This document shows, one piece after another, positions 8,084-17,186 of a stretch of DNA of 64,000 nucleotides. The stretch is from Oceanobacillus indicireducens (lineage in GTDB: Bacteria; Bacillota; Bacilli; Bacillales; Amphibacillaceae). Under the pieces are notes generated by a model. The model did no database searches, had not been told where the DNA came from, and saw only the letters and a list, made by a program, of their open reading frames with translations. Made by a program: the position numbers and the translations under genes. The DNA lies in NCBI RefSeq assembly GCF_014647195.1, contig NZ_BMOS01000001.1, forward strand, positions 228,463-292,462. Reading direction: 5' to 3'. Each line of letters begins with the position of its first letter. The first letter of the stretch is position 1.

Positions 8084-8824
8084 ATGTTAAAGGGCAAGAG
8101 CGTATTAGTAACTGGTGCGTCTAGAGGTATCGGCAGAACGATAGCAATTGAATTTGCAAGGCAAGGAGCCAATGTTGCTGTTAACTATGCAGGAAGTGAA
8201 GCGAAAGCAAGAGAAGTAGCTGAAGAACTTAAAAGCTATGGCGTCCAATCGTTCCCGATTCAAGCCAACGTTTCAGACGAAGATAGCGTAAAAGCAATGG
8301 TAAAAGAAGTAATTAATGAGTTCGGCAGCTTGGACGTCCTAGTGAATAATGCTGGTGTTACGAGAGATAATTTATTGATGCGTATGAAGGAAGAAGAATT
8401 TGACGATGTTATTAACACAAATTTAAAAGGTGTCTTCCTTTGTACGAAAGCCGTAACAAGGCAAATGATGAAGCAACGTGCGGGTAGGATTGTCAATGTT
8501 GCGTCGATTGTCGGAGTAAGCGGAAATCCAGGGCAAGCCAATTACGTAGCAGCAAAAGCAGGAGTAATCGGGCTTACGAAGACAACTGCAAAAGAACTAG
8601 CTTCCCGGAACATTTTAGTGAATGCAGTTGCGCCGGGCTTTATCTCAACAGATATGACTAATGAACTAAATGATGAACAAAAGGAAGCTATGCTATCGAT
8701 GATCCCGTTAGATCGCTTTGGTGAACCTGAAGATGTCGCGAAAGTTGTGCGCTTCTTAGCCTCCGATGACGCTAGCTATATCACCGGACAAACGATACAT
8801 ATTGATGGAGGAATGGTGATGTAA
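8084..8824 (+). CDS. fabG: 3-oxoacyl-ACP reductase FabG
   Basis: NADPH-dependent reduction of 3-ketoacyl-ACP, the first reductive step of each elongation cycle. It is a classical 246-aa short-chain dehydrogenase: cofactor motif TGASRGIG (residues 10-17), NNAG (88-91), and the catalytic triad Ser141, Tyr154, Lys158 in YVAAK. The C-terminal [11 protein letters not shown] is typical of FabG. ATG immediately follows the fabD stop codon, with AAGGAGG inside the end of fabD, so the two are translationally coupled. Confidence 0.97.
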   Translation: MLKGKSVLVTGASRGIGRTIAIEFARQGANVAVNYAGSEAKAREVAEELKSYGVQSFPIQANVSDEDSVKAMVKEVINEFGSLDVLVNNAGVTRDNLLMRMKEEEFDDVINTNLKGVFLCTKAVTRQMMKQRAGRIVNVASIVGVSGNPGQANYVAAKAGVIGLTKTTAKELASRNILVNAVAPGFISTDMTNELNDEQKEAMLSMIPLDRFGEPEDVAKVVRFLASDDASYITGQTIHIDGGMVM

Positions 8825-8973
8825 CAAACAAAGGTGGTAGCGTCATTGCAATAAGTTTCGCAGGCGCCTGGGACCCTGAGATTACTCGCCTCACCGAAGA
8901 GCGTTTGTACTTATTTGGTCTTTGCCGGGCAGAGATCGGACGTAGCTATTAACATTGAAGGGAGGTGAACGGT
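8825..8973 (+). other. fabG-acpP intergenic region, GC-richer and without ORF
   Basis: This 149-bp gap is richer in GC than its neighbours and holds the perfect palindrome CAGGCGCCTG (8861-8870). I see no clear sigma-A promoter with good spacing, no terminator with a T-run and no match to a T-box or riboswitch core. acpP often has its own promoter in Bacillus, so this may be a leader of acpP. Confidence 0.4.
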
Positions 8974-9210
8974 GTGGCAGATGTGTTTGAGCGTGTAAAA
9001 GAAATCATTGTTGATCGTCTTGATGTAGAAGAGGAAAAAGTTACGTTGGAAGCGTCATTTAAAGATGACCTTGAAGCGGATTCCCTTGACGTAGTTGAGC
9101 TTGTAATGGAGCTTGAAGACGAATTCGACATGGAAATCGCTGATGAAGAAGCTGAGAAAATTAATACAGTGGGTGACGCTGTAAATTATATCAACAGTGT
9201 TTCTCAATAA
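8974..9210 (+). CDS. acpP: acyl carrier protein
   Basis: Small acidic carrier that holds fatty acyl chains on a 4'-phosphopantetheine arm. The 78-aa protein has the modification site Ser37 in [15 protein letters not shown]. Residue 34 is Glu (LEADSLD) where Bacillus ACPs usually have Gly (LGADSLD). I chose GTG 8974, eight nt after GGAGG; the in-frame GTG 8965 overlaps the ribosome site. The gene sits between fabG and rnc, the standard Bacillus arrangement. Confidence 0.96.
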   Translation: MADVFERVKEIIVDRLDVEEEKVTLEASFKDDLEADSLDVVELVMELEDEFDMEIADEEAEKINTVGDAVNYINSVSQ

Positions 9211-9219
9211 TAAAAGAGG

Positions 9220-9268
9220 GAAGAGGCTGGGATTTTACATGCAATGAGTGTTTTATCCCGGTCTCTTC
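9220..9268 (+). promoter_or_regulatory. hairpin between acpP and rnc
   Basis: GAAGAGGCTGGGATTTTA pairs with TTTATCCCGGTCTCTTC over about 17 positions with a few mismatches and a loop of about 15 nt. It is followed by ATATATTTT rather than a clean T-run. It may be a partial terminator, an RNA stability element or an RNase III processing site; the last would be notable because rnc encodes RNase III. Confidence 0.55.
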
Positions 9269-9292
9269 ATATATTTTGAAGAGGTGAGCTGT

Positions 9293-9985
9293 ATGGATTT
9301 GAGTGAACTAGAACAACAGCTGCAGATTAATTTTAAACAAAAATCATTGTTACATCAGGCATTTACCCATTCATCCTATGTGAATGAGCATCGTCAAGAA
9401 GAGTTTTCGGACAATGAAAGATTGGAATTCCTTGGGGATGCGGTACTAGAGTTGGGCGTTTCCCAATATCTTTATTCCACCTACCAGCAGATGCCGGAGG
9501 GGGAATTGTCGAAGTTGCGTGCATCTATTGTTTGTGAACCTTCTTTAGAAAACTTTGCAAGGGATTTACAATTTGGAAAGTATTTACTGCTTGGCAGGGG
9601 CGAAGAGCAAACGGGTGGAAGAGATCGTCCTGCCATATTAGCGGACGTCTTTGAAGCGTTTTTAGGTGCATTGTATCTCGATCAAGGTTATGAAAAAGTT
9701 CTTGAGTTTTTAGGAGAACATGTCTTTCCGAAAATAAAAATTGGCGCTTTTTCGCATGGGATGGATTATAAAAGCAAGCTTCAGGAATTTGTGCAACAGG
9801 ATAAAAACCAAAAGGTGACTTATGAAGTTGTAGAAGAAAAAGGACCCTCACATGATCGGGAATTTCTCGTTCACGTAAGTATCAATGGAAAAACAATCGG
9901 CGAAGGACTCGGCAGATCCAAAAAGGAAGCCGAACAACGTGCCGCAAAACTTGCGTTGGATCAACTAAATGAACCGAAAAAATAA
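9293..9985 (+). CDS. rnc: ribonuclease III
   Basis: Double-strand-specific endoribonuclease that processes rRNA precursors and other structured RNAs. The 230-aa protein has the RNase III signature [10 protein letters not shown] at residues 41-50, with the catalytic acidic residues there and in [15 protein letters not shown]-terminal double-stranded RNA-binding domain follows ([12 protein letters not shown] to the end, [12 protein letters not shown]). ATG 9293 follows GAGGTGAG; the frame extends upstream without family support. It is slightly shorter than B. subtilis RNase III (249 aa) at the N-terminus. Confidence 0.95.
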   Translation: MDLSELEQQLQINFKQKSLLHQAFTHSSYVNEHRQEEFSDNERLEFLGDAVLELGVSQYLYSTYQQMPEGELSKLRASIVCEPSLENFARDLQFGKYLLLGRGEEQTGGRDRPAILADVFEAFLGALYLDQGYEKVLEFLGEHVFPKIKIGAFSHGMDYKSKLQEFVQQDKNQKVTYEVVEEKGPSHDREFLVHVSINGKTIGEGLGRSKKEAEQRAAKLALDQLNEPKK

Positions 9986-10016
9986 ATCAGTGGGAAAATC
10001 CACTGATTTATTTTTT
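9979..10016. terminator. bidirectional terminator between rnc and the DUF1128 gene
   Basis: AAATAAATCAGTGG and CCACTGATTTATTT form a perfect stem around GAAAAT, with A-rich and T-rich flanks on both sides. The stop codons of rnc and of the convergent gene at 10008 both lie inside it, so it can end transcription from either direction. Confidence 0.85.
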
Positions 10017-10232
10017 ACGAATGGCAGCTAATTCATCGACAAATGCCTGTGATTCTAAAGCGCTTAGTTTGCCTTTGTTGATAATGACCTGGTGTAATAA
10101 TTTCAAATCATCGTATTTGTCCAAATCATAATCTTCCGCATCAAATAGAGCACGATTAGCAACATTTAAATGATCTGCAAGCTCATGAAGCATTATCGCT
10201 AAGTTTTCTTGACTAACCTCGTCAAAAGACAT
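10008..10232 (-). CDS. DUF1128 family protein (UPF0435, YfkK-like)
   Basis: A 74-aa soluble helical protein resembling B. subtilis YfkK, a member of the uncharacterised UPF0435/DUF1128 family. The conserved pattern is visible: an N-terminal helix with LNVANRALF, then DYDLDKYDDLKLLHQVI and a C-terminal ESQAFVDELAAIRKK. ATG 10232 follows GGGAGGGG; the longer frame to 10286 has no ribosome site. It is antisense to rnc and smc and interrupts the usual rnc-smc adjacency. No function is known to me. Confidence 0.75.
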   Translation of the reverse strand: MSFDEVSQENLAIMLHELADHLNVANRALFDAEDYDLDKYDDLKLLHQVIINKGKLSALESQAFVDELAAIRKK

Positions 10233-10360
10233 GAAACCCCTCCCGAAATAATAGCCTGAAGCTGTATGATGGATAAAAATATCCATTTAAATATACCAAT
10301 TCCATCTTAATGTTGCAAATTACGAATAGTATACGCTGGAAAATGTATGCCAGACTTCTT

Positions 10361-10389
10361 TTGACAAGTAGATTATGATAAAATGAATA
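10361..10389 (+). promoter_or_regulatory. probable promoter for smc-ftsY
   Basis: A perfect -35 TTGACA (10361-10366) is followed after 17 bp by TGAATA, a poor -10; TAAAAT at 10379 looks better but is too close to that -35. A new promoter is expected because the upstream gene is convergent. Confidence 0.45.
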
Positions 10390-10456
10390 AGTTGAAAAAC
10401 CTTATATATACAAGCGATTTCCTAAAATTTGCTTGTTATATAGTAGGAGAATGAAT

Positions 10457-13400
10457 ATGTATTTAAAAAAATTGGAAAGTCTCGGCTTTAAGTCGTTTGC
10501 GGAACGAATTTCGATTGACTTTGTTCCAGGTGTAACCGCAGTAGTCGGACCAAATGGTAGTGGAAAAAGTAATATAACCGACGCGATACGTTGGGTGTTG
10601 GGCGAGCAATCTGTGAAATCTTTACGCGGTTCGAAAATGGAAGATATCATATTCCAAGGAAGTGATACCCGTAAAGCATTAAATGTTGCGGAAGTGACCC
10701 TTGTATTGGATAACAAAGATAAAGCCTTGCCCCTTGACTATGAAGAAGTCAGTGTAACGAGAAGGGTTTATCGTTCTGGGGAAAGTGAATTCTATATTAA
10801 TAAACAATCCTGCCGATTAAAAGATATTATCGATCTATTTATGGACTCCGGATTAGGAAGAGAAGCTTTCTCCATTATCAGTCAAGGGAAAGTAGAAGAA
10901 ATCCTTAGTTCGAAAGCGGAAGAAAGAAGAACGATTTTTGAAGAAGCTGCGGGTGTTTTAAAATATAAACAGCGGAAGAAGAAATCAGAATATAAGCTTG
11001 CAGAAACACAAGAAAACTTGAACAGAGTGGAAGACATTCTTCATGAAATCGAATCACAACTCGGACCACTCGAGGAACAAAAGAATACTGCAAATCAGTA
11101 CTTAGCTTTAAAGGACCAATTGAAAGAGAAGGAAATTTCCTTGCTGATCGCAGAAATTGAAACGCTCCATGAACAGTGGAAGACGATCAAGCAACAGCTT
11201 GGAACAGAAAATGAGAAACATATCGCATTAAAAGCGGAGATTCAACAAAAAGAAGCATGGATTGAAGAACAGAAAGAACAGAACTTGCAGTTGGATGAAA
11301 GAATTGAGGAACTGCAAGGGAAACTGCTCCAATCGACAGAACAACTGGAGAAATTGGAAGGGAAAAAGCAACTCCTCTCCGAACGCAGCAAGCATCACGG
11401 AGAAAATAAACAAAAACTGTTGGATGACCAGAAATATACAGAGTCCCAGCTGAGAAATACAGAAGAGCAGTTAAAAGAAGAAGAAGAAAAACGAAAAACG
11501 TTCTTAGCCGAAAAGGAAAAAATAAGAGAATCAATTAAAGATCTTGAAACGAAATTGAGTCGAACCGAAGAAACAATAGCAGAACAAATTGAAGAATTAA
11601 AATCTGACTATATCGAGCTTTTGAATGAACAGGCTGCTAGTCGCAATGAATTGCAGTCGATTGAAAGACAATCGGAACAATATAATAATAAAAATCAAAG
11701 ACAAGCTGAAAGGTTCAAAGCATCCCTCGAAGAAAGAAAGAAGCTTGAACAAGTAAGAGAGGAAGCAGAAAAAGAGCGGCAGCGGCAGCAGGAAATTTGT
11801 GAGACAAGCGAGCAGAAGATCAAACAGCTTAAGATTGATGTAGAAGCGAATCGCAGACAATTTCAAGATATGCAGAAGAAGCTATATCAAGGTTATCAAT
11901 ATATCGAAAAGTTAAAATCTAAAAAAGAAATGCTTGAAGAAATGAAAGAAGATTTTCAAGGCTTCTTTCACGGTGTAAAAGCAATTCTGAAGGCAAGGGA
12001 AAAGGGAGAATTACAGCAGATTGAAGGAGCAGTTATTGAGCTGATTGAAGTTCCCAAAGCTTATATCCTTGCAATTGAAACAGTTCTTGGCGGCCAGGCA
12101 CAACATATAGTTGTTCCAGATGAAAGAATTGCCCGAACAGCAATTACGTGGTTGAAGAAGACAAATAACGGTAGAGCAACGTTTCTACCACTTACAACCA
12201 TTCAAGAAAGGTATGTTCCAAGGCAGCTTGTTGAGCGAATGAAAGAACATCATGGATTCGTCGGTATTGCAGCTGAATTAGTAGAGACAACGCCAAATTA
12301 TCAGCGTGCCGTTAATCACTTGATGGGACATGTCATCATTACCGAGACACTGAAAGATGCAAATGAAATTGCTGGACTAACAGGCAGAAAATATCGGATT
12401 GTAACGCTCGAAGGTGACGTTGTCGCTCCGGGTGGGGCAATGACAGGTGGAGCCACCAGGCAAAAGAACCAGTCCTTATTTACAAGAGAGAAGGAACTGG
12501 AAGAGTTACGAGATAAATTAACGAGCTACGAACCACGAACCGCAGCTTTTGCCAAACGAGTGGAAGAACAAAAAAGAATCACGGAAGAAAAAGAACGGGA
12601 ATTGCGGTCTGAAGAACAAACATTGTCGACCGAACAACAGCAATTGCAAGCCTTGCAATCTTCTTTCCATGAAGTAGAATTACAATTGAAATCATTAAAT
12701 GACAGTCTTTCCCTTTATGATCAGGAAGAGAAACAATATCTAGAAGACACGGAGTATCTGAAACAACGGAAAACGGAACTTGATGATCGGTTGGCAGATT
12801 TGAAAGTGAAGCTAAAAGAGGCAGAAGCACAAATTGAACAGTTAACCAAAGAAGAATCTGCTGTTAAAGAAAACAGGGAGTTACTGCAGAACCAATATCA
12901 TGAACAAAAATTATTGCTTGCAAAACAGGAAGAGCGTTACCGTAACCAATCAGATAAAGTGAAGAGCTTGAAAGAACAAGTTCAAACAACTTCAGCTATG
13001 TTGAAAGAGAATATCGAAAAATTATCAGAACTTGATTCGATTCTTGAGAATGAAGAAACGGAAGAAACGATTGATGCAGCCATATCCGAAGAGAAGGTAA
13101 CAAAGGATACGTTAACAACATCCATTCAGGAACTACGCAGCGATCGGGCCAATCGGACACAAACGATTAGTGACGAAGAGAAGGAACTGCGGGAAGAAAA
13201 TAAACGTAGTCAGGCAATGCTTGCAACGATTCAACAACATGAAGTGAAAATGAACCGTCTTGATGTCGAGCTTGAGAACCGATTAAATCATTTGCAGACG
13301 GAATATACGATAACATTTGAGAAGGCCAAGCAAACTTTTGAGAAATCAACAGATATCCATCAATCGAAACAGGAAGTAGAGCAATTAAAACAACGGATTG

Positions 13401-14023
13401 CTAATTTAGGTACGGTTAATCTCGGGTCAATTGATGAATACGAGCGAATCCATGAAAGATACACCTTCTTGACCGAGCAACAGACTGATCTCATAGATGC
13501 GAAAACTACGCTATACAAAGTCATTGCAGAACTTGATGTAGAAATGATTGAACGATTTGAAACTACTTTTCAGGCGATAAAAGAAGAGTTCGAGACGGTG
13601 TTTAAAGAGCTGTTCGGTGGCGGAAAAGCAGAATTGAAGCTAACCGATCCGAATAAGATGTTGGAAACCGGTGTGGAAATCATTGCCCAACCTCCTGGAA
13701 AGAAACTTCAGCACCTAGGACTTCTTTCTGGTGGAGAACGGGCACTGACAGCAATTGCGTTATTATTTGCCATTTTAAGAGTCCGGCCTGTCCCTTTCTG
13801 TATTCTTGATGAGGTGGAAGCGGCGCTGGATGAAGCGAATGTAACCCGTTTTGCAAAATATGTAAAACTATACAGTGAACAGACACAATTTATTGTAATT
13901 ACCCACCGGAAAGGCACAATGGAAGAAGCAGATGTGCTATATGGTGTGACAATGCAAGAATCTGGAGTATCCCGTCTCGTTTCCGTAAAACTGGAAGAGA
14001 CCGCTGATTTAGTCGAATCATAA
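10457..14023 (+). CDS. smc: chromosome partition/condensation protein SMC
   Basis: ATPase of the SMC-ScpA-ScpB complex that organises and segregates the chromosome. The 1188-aa protein has the expected five-part plan: N-terminal ATPase half with GPNGSGKSN (about residues 31-39), a long coiled coil, a hinge near residues 500-680 (GDVVAPGGAMTGGA is at its end), a second coiled coil, and a C-terminal half with LSGGERALTAIA and Walker B ILDEVEAALDEAN. ATG 10457 has AGGAG 7 nt upstream; ATG 10451 is too close. ftsY follows 15 bp downstream, as in B. subtilis. Confidence 0.97.
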   Translation: MYLKKLESLGFKSFAERISIDFVPGVTAVVGPNGSGKSNITDAIRWVLGEQSVKSLRGSKMEDIIFQGSDTRKALNVAEVTLVLDNKDKALPLDYEEVSVTRRVYRSGESEFYINKQSCRLKDIIDLFMDSGLGREAFSIISQGKVEEILSSKAEERRTIFEEAAGVLKYKQRKKKSEYKLAETQENLNRVEDILHEIESQLGPLEEQKNTANQYLALKDQLKEKEISLLIAEIETLHEQWKTIKQQLGTENEKHIALKAEIQQKEAWIEEQKEQNLQLDERIEELQGKLLQSTEQLEKLEGKKQLLSERSKHHGENKQKLLDDQKYTESQLRNTEEQLKEEEEKRKTFLAEKEKIRESIKDLETKLSRTEETIAEQIEELKSDYIELLNEQAASRNELQSIERQSEQYNNKNQRQAERFKASLEERKKLEQVREEAEKERQRQQEICETSEQKIKQLKIDVEANRRQFQDMQKKLYQGYQYIEKLKSKKEMLEEMKEDFQGFFHGVKAILKAREKGELQQIEGAVIELIEVPKAYILAIETVLGGQAQHIVVPDERIARTAITWLKKTNNGRATFLPLTTIQERYVPRQLVERMKEHHGFVGIAAELVETTPNYQRAVNHLMGHVIITETLKDANEIAGLTGRKYRIVTLEGDVVAPGGAMTGGATRQKNQSLFTREKELEELRDKLTSYEPRTAAFAKRVEEQKRITEEKERELRSEEQTLSTEQQQLQALQSSFHEVELQLKSLNDSLSLYDQEEKQYLEDTEYLKQRKTELDDRLADLKVKLKEAEAQIEQLTKEESAVKENRELLQNQYHEQKLLLAKQEERYRNQSDKVKSLKEQVQTTSAMLKENIEKLSELDSILENEETEETIDAAISEEKVTKDTLTTSIQELRSDRANRTQTISDEEKELREENKRSQAMLATIQQHEVKMNRLDVELENRLNHLQTEYTITFEKAKQTFEKSTDIHQSKQEVEQLKQRIANLGTVNLGSIDEYERIHERYTFLTEQQTDLIDAKTTLYKVIAELDVEMIERFETTFQAIKEEFETVFKELFGGGKAELKLTDPNKMLETGVEIIAQPPGKKLQHLGLLSGGERALTAIALLFAILRVRPVPFCILDEVEAALDEANVTRFAKYVKLYSEQTQFIVITHRKGTMEEADVLYGVTMQESGVSRLVSVKLEETADLVES

Positions 14024-14038
14024 GGAGGAAAAAGGGAC

Positions 14039-15040
14039 ATGAGTTTTTTTGATAAATTTAAAAAACGTTTTAAACAAGATGAAGAAGCTGACCAAGTTCA
14101 AGAGAAATATAAAGAAGGCATGAAGAAGACCCAGGGAGTTTTCTCTGGCAGGATTAATGATTTACTAGCACGTTACCGTAAAGTTGATGAAGATTTTTTC
14201 GAGGAGTTGGAGGAAGTTCTCATAGCTGCAGACGTAGGTGTCACGACAGTGATGGATTTAGTTGATGAACTAAAGATGGAAGTGAAACGTCAAAATATTA
14301 AAGATACAAAAGAGATCAAAGATGTTATTTCGGAAAAATTGGTAGAAATCTATTACGGGGAAGATGACGAGGATATTGAGCGCCTGAATATCCAGGAAAA
14401 TGAAATGACCGTCATTCTCGTTGTTGGAGTAAACGGTGTTGGGAAAACGACCTCTATCGGTAAGCTTGCTCATCAGTTGAAGCAAGAAGGGAAAAAAGTA
14501 ATGATGGCAGCAGGCGATACATTCCGTGCGGGAGCTATTGAACAACTAGAAGAGTGGGGGAAGCGCGCTGATGTTGAAGTGATTAAGCAAAGTGCCGGTA
14601 GTGACCCAGCAGCTGTGATCTATGACGGTATCCGTGCTGCCAAATCGCGTAAAGCGGATGTACTTCTATGTGATACCGCAGGCAGACTGCAAAATAAAGT
14701 TAATTTAATGAATGAATTAGAGAAGATCAAGCGCGTTATTGAAAGGGAGGTTCCTGGAGCGCCGCATGAAGTATTGCTAGTTCTTGACGCAACAACAGGA
14801 CAGAACGCCTTAAACCAGGCGAAGACTTTCTCAGGTGCGACAGATGTATCTGGCATCGTTTTGACGAAGCTGGACGGTACAGCAAAAGGTGGTATCGTAC
14901 TTGCTATCCGAAATGAATTGAATATCCCAGTTAAATATATCGGCCTAGGAGAACAAATAGGTGATTTACAAGAATTTGATGCTTCCTTATTTGTTTATGG
15001 TCTATTTGCTGATATGTTAGAAGAAAGTGCGGAAAAATAG
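14039..15040 (+). CDS. ftsY: signal recognition particle receptor FtsY
   Basis: SRP GTPase at the membrane that receives ribosome-nascent-chain complexes from Ffh. The 333-aa protein has a short acidic N-terminal region, the NG domain with P-loop GVNGVGKTT, the DTFRAGA insertion-box motif, DTAGR, and TKLDG for guanine recognition. There is no long A domain, as in other Bacillus FtsY. TAAGGAGG precedes ATG 14039. It is 15 bp after smc and probably in the same transcript. Confidence 0.96.
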   Translation: MSFFDKFKKRFKQDEEADQVQEKYKEGMKKTQGVFSGRINDLLARYRKVDEDFFEELEEVLIAADVGVTTVMDLVDELKMEVKRQNIKDTKEIKDVISEKLVEIYYGEDDEDIERLNIQENEMTVILVVGVNGVGKTTSIGKLAHQLKQEGKKVMMAAGDTFRAGAIEQLEEWGKRADVEVIKQSAGSDPAAVIYDGIRAAKSRKADVLLCDTAGRLQNKVNLMNELEKIKRVIEREVPGAPHEVLLVLDATTGQNALNQAKTFSGATDVSGIVLTKLDGTAKGGIVLAIRNELNIPVKYIGLGEQIGDLQEFDASLFVYGLFADMLEESAEK

Positions 15041-15048
15041 GACGTTTC

Positions 15049-15078
15049 TTGACAGTTAAGCAATCCATTCGTTATGAT
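15049..15078 (+). promoter_or_regulatory. sigma-A promoter for ylxM-ffh
   Basis: TTGACA (15049-15054), 18 bp, TATGAT (15073-15078), just after the ftsY stop. It suggests that the SRP genes ylxM and ffh can be transcribed apart from smc-ftsY. Confidence 0.7.
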
Positions 15079-15117
15079 TACTTGTAAAGAGATTTCACTT
15101 AACAAGGGGCGTTGCCA

Positions 15118-15435
15118 TTGCTGGAAAAAACAATGCGCATTAATTTTTTGTTTGATTTTTATCAAGATCTTTTAACGTCAAAACAAAAAAAGTATATGAA
15201 ATTATATTATTTGGAAGACCTTTCACTAAGTGAGATTTCGGAAGTGTTTTCCGTATCACGTCAAGCAGTTTATGACAATATTAAACGAACGGAAGCAATG
15301 CTCGAATCCTATGAAGAAAAGCTGAATTTATATGAAAAGTTCAGCAAGCGGACGAAGATTATGAACGAGTTGGAACAAATTGCATCCGATGAAGAAATAA
15401 AACAGTTAGTCAACAAACTAAAAGAATTGGATTAG
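15118..15435 (+). CDS. ylxM: YlxM family helix-turn-helix protein
   Basis: A 105-aa cytoplasmic protein encoded next to ffh in Firmicutes; in streptococci the homologue modulates SRP assembly. It has a sigma-70 region 4-like helix-turn-helix ([19 protein letters not shown], then [12 protein letters not shown]) and a charged helical tail. I chose TTG 15118, 8 nt after AAGGGG; TTG 15112 is too close to that site. It is 13 bp from ffh. Confidence 0.9.
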   Translation: MLEKTMRINFLFDFYQDLLTSKQKKYMKLYYLEDLSLSEISEVFSVSRQAVYDNIKRTEAMLESYEEKLNLYEKFSKRTKIMNELEQIASDEEIKQLVNKLKELD

Positions 15436-15448
15436 GAGGATACCTTCT

Positions 15449-16798
15449 ATGGCATTTGAAGGCTTAGCCGAACGCCTGCAAAGTACGATCAAGAAGATAA
15501 CGGGAAAGGGCAAGGTTTCTGAACAGGATATTAAAGAAATGTCCCGCGAAATCCGGCTCGCCCTTCTTGAGGCTGATGTAAACTTTAAGGTTGTTAAAGA
15601 TTTAATCAATCGTATCAAGGAACGGGCAGTTGGCCAGGAAGTAATGGAAAGTCTTACACCCGGACAGCAAGTTATTAAAATTGTCCGTGATGAATTAACT
15701 GAATTAATGGGTGGAGAAAACAGTAAAATTGCTGTAGCTGACCGTCCGCCAACTATTATTATGATGGTTGGTTTACAAGGTGCAGGTAAAACAACAACGA
15801 CAGGAAAGCTTGCCAACCTCTTACGGAAAAATTATAATCGTAAGCCGATGCTTGTAGCGTGTGACGTCTATCGACCGGCTGCGATCAAGCAACTGGAAAC
15901 CCTTGGTAGTCAATTGGATATGCCTGTTTTCTCTCTAGGAACAGAGGCAAATCCGGTAGATATCGCCAAGCAGGCAATTGAAAAAGCGAAAGAAGACCAT
16001 CATGACTATGTCATTATTGACACGGCTGGTCGTTTACACGTGGACACGGAATTAATGACAGAACTTGGGGAAATTAAGAAAATCGCAAACCCAGATGAGA
16101 TATTCCTTGTTGTTGACGCCATGACTGGTCAAGATGCAGTTAATGTTGCAGAAAGCTTTAATGATCAGCTGGATATTAGCGGAGTTGTATTAACGAAACT
16201 CGACGGGGATACCCGAGGCGGTGCTGCATTATCCATTAAAGCAGTCACCGATAAGCCGATTAAATTTGCGGGTATGGGGGAAAAACTTGATCAGCTTGAA
16301 CCTTTCCATCCTGAACGAATGGCTTCTAGAATTCTCGGAATGGGTGACGTCTTATCATTAATCGAGAAAGCCCAGACGAATGTTGATGAGAAACAGGCGA
16401 AAGCGTTAGAGGAGAAAATGCGTTCCATGTCTTTCACCTTTGACGACTTCCTGGAACAAATGGATCAAGTAAAACAAATGGGACCACTTGACGAACTATT
16501 AGGCATGCTGCCAGGTGCTGGCAAGATGAAAGGGTTGAAAAACGCCCAAATTGATGAAAAACAGCTCGCACAGGTTGAAGCAATCGCTAAATCCATGACG
16601 AAAAAAGAGCGTCAGGAACCGGGTATTATTAATGCCAGTAGGAAGAAGCGAATTGCAAAAGGTTCTGGTACAACCGTTTCCCAGGTGAACCGGTTGCTCA
16701 AGCAATTTGATGAAATGAAGAAAATGATGAAGCAAATGACTAATATGCAAAAAGGGAAAAAAGGTAAAGGTGGCGGCTTCAAACTGCCATTTATGTAA
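15449..16798 (+). CDS. ffh: signal recognition particle protein Ffh (SRP54)
   Basis: GTPase that binds signal peptides on ribosomes and delivers them to FtsY. The 449-aa protein has an N domain, a G domain with GLQGAGKTTT, DTAGRLHVD and TKLDGDTRGG, and a methionine-rich M domain ending in MTNMQKGKKGKGGGFKLP, which binds SRP RNA and signal peptides. The ribosome site AGGAGG lies before ATG 15449. Length and order (ylxM-ffh-rpsP) match B. subtilis. Confidence 0.97.
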   Translation: MAFEGLAERLQSTIKKITGKGKVSEQDIKEMSREIRLALLEADVNFKVVKDLINRIKERAVGQEVMESLTPGQQVIKIVRDELTELMGGENSKIAVADRPPTIIMMVGLQGAGKTTTTGKLANLLRKNYNRKPMLVACDVYRPAAIKQLETLGSQLDMPVFSLGTEANPVDIAKQAIEKAKEDHHDYVIIDTAGRLHVDTELMTELGEIKKIANPDEIFLVVDAMTGQDAVNVAESFNDQLDISGVVLTKLDGDTRGGAALSIKAVTDKPIKFAGMGEKLDQLEPFHPERMASRILGMGDVLSLIEKAQTNVDEKQAKALEEKMRSMSFTFDDFLEQMDQVKQMGPLDELLGMLPGAGKMKGLKNAQIDEKQLAQVEAIAKSMTKKERQEPGIINASRKKRIAKGSGTTVSQVNRLLKQFDEMKKMMKQMTNMQKGKKGKGGGFKLPFM

Positions 16799-16835
16799 AA
16801 CAACGAAATTATTTTTGATTGTCATGTAAAAACCC

Positions 16836-16864
16836 TTTACAGACTAAATATTTTCTGTTAGAAT
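16836..16864 (+). promoter_or_regulatory. sigma-A promoter for rpsP
   Basis: TTTACA (16836-16841), 17 bp, TAGAAT (16859-16864), located 38 nt before the rpsP start. It would drive rpsP and the downstream ribosome-maturation genes. Confidence 0.65.
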
Positions 16865-16901
16865 TTGAAATTGTGATTAACTATTATTGGAGGTGCAATC
16901 A

Positions 16902-17177
16902 ATGGCTGTTAAAATTCGTTTAAAACGTATGGGTTCTAAAAGAAATCCATTTTACCGTATTGTTGTAGCAGATTCCCGCTCACCACGTGATGGACGTCAA
17001 ATCGAACAAATCGGAACATATAACCCGGTAGTTAGCCCGGTTGAAGTTAAAATCGATGAAGAAAAAGCACTTAAATGGTTAGGTAATGGTGCTAAACCAA
17101 GTGATACAGTCCGCAATCTGTTTTCAACAGAAGGCATCATGCAAAAATTCCACGAGCAAAAAAACCAAGCAAAGTAG
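16902..17177 (+). CDS. rpsP: 30S ribosomal protein S16
   Basis: A 91-aa primary-binding protein of the 30S body. The sequence begins [20 protein letters not shown], the strongly conserved S16 start, and includes DSRSPRDGR and IGTYNPV. ATG 16902 follows GGAGGTG; the frame extension from TTG 16887 overlaps the ribosome site. It is followed by khpA, ylqD, rimM, trmD and rplS, the common ribosome and tRNA cluster. Confidence 0.97.
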   Translation: MAVKIRLKRMGSKRNPFYRIVVADSRSPRDGRQIEQIGTYNPVVSPVEVKIDEEKALKWLGNGAKPSDTVRNLFSTEGIMQKFHEQKNQAK

Positions 17178-17186
17178 TGTGATACC

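Noticed and set aside
8833-8856. AGGTGGTAGCGTC-like sequence resembling a T-box antiterminator core
   Set aside because: The T-box core (AGGGTGGNACCGCG) is not matched, there is no specifier stem, and the downstream gene acpP is not an amino-acid gene.
10433-10456. Longer N-terminus of SMC from TTG 10433
   Set aside because: The Shine-Dalgarno AGGAG lies inside this extension, and SMC proteins begin directly with M-x-L-K-x-L at ATG 10457.
11187-11866. Several minus-strand frames of 60-115 codons within smc
   Set aside because: They are shadows of the coiled-coil coding strand: Glu/Lys-rich codons read as Phe/Leu/Ser-rich on the other strand. None has a ribosome site or family features.
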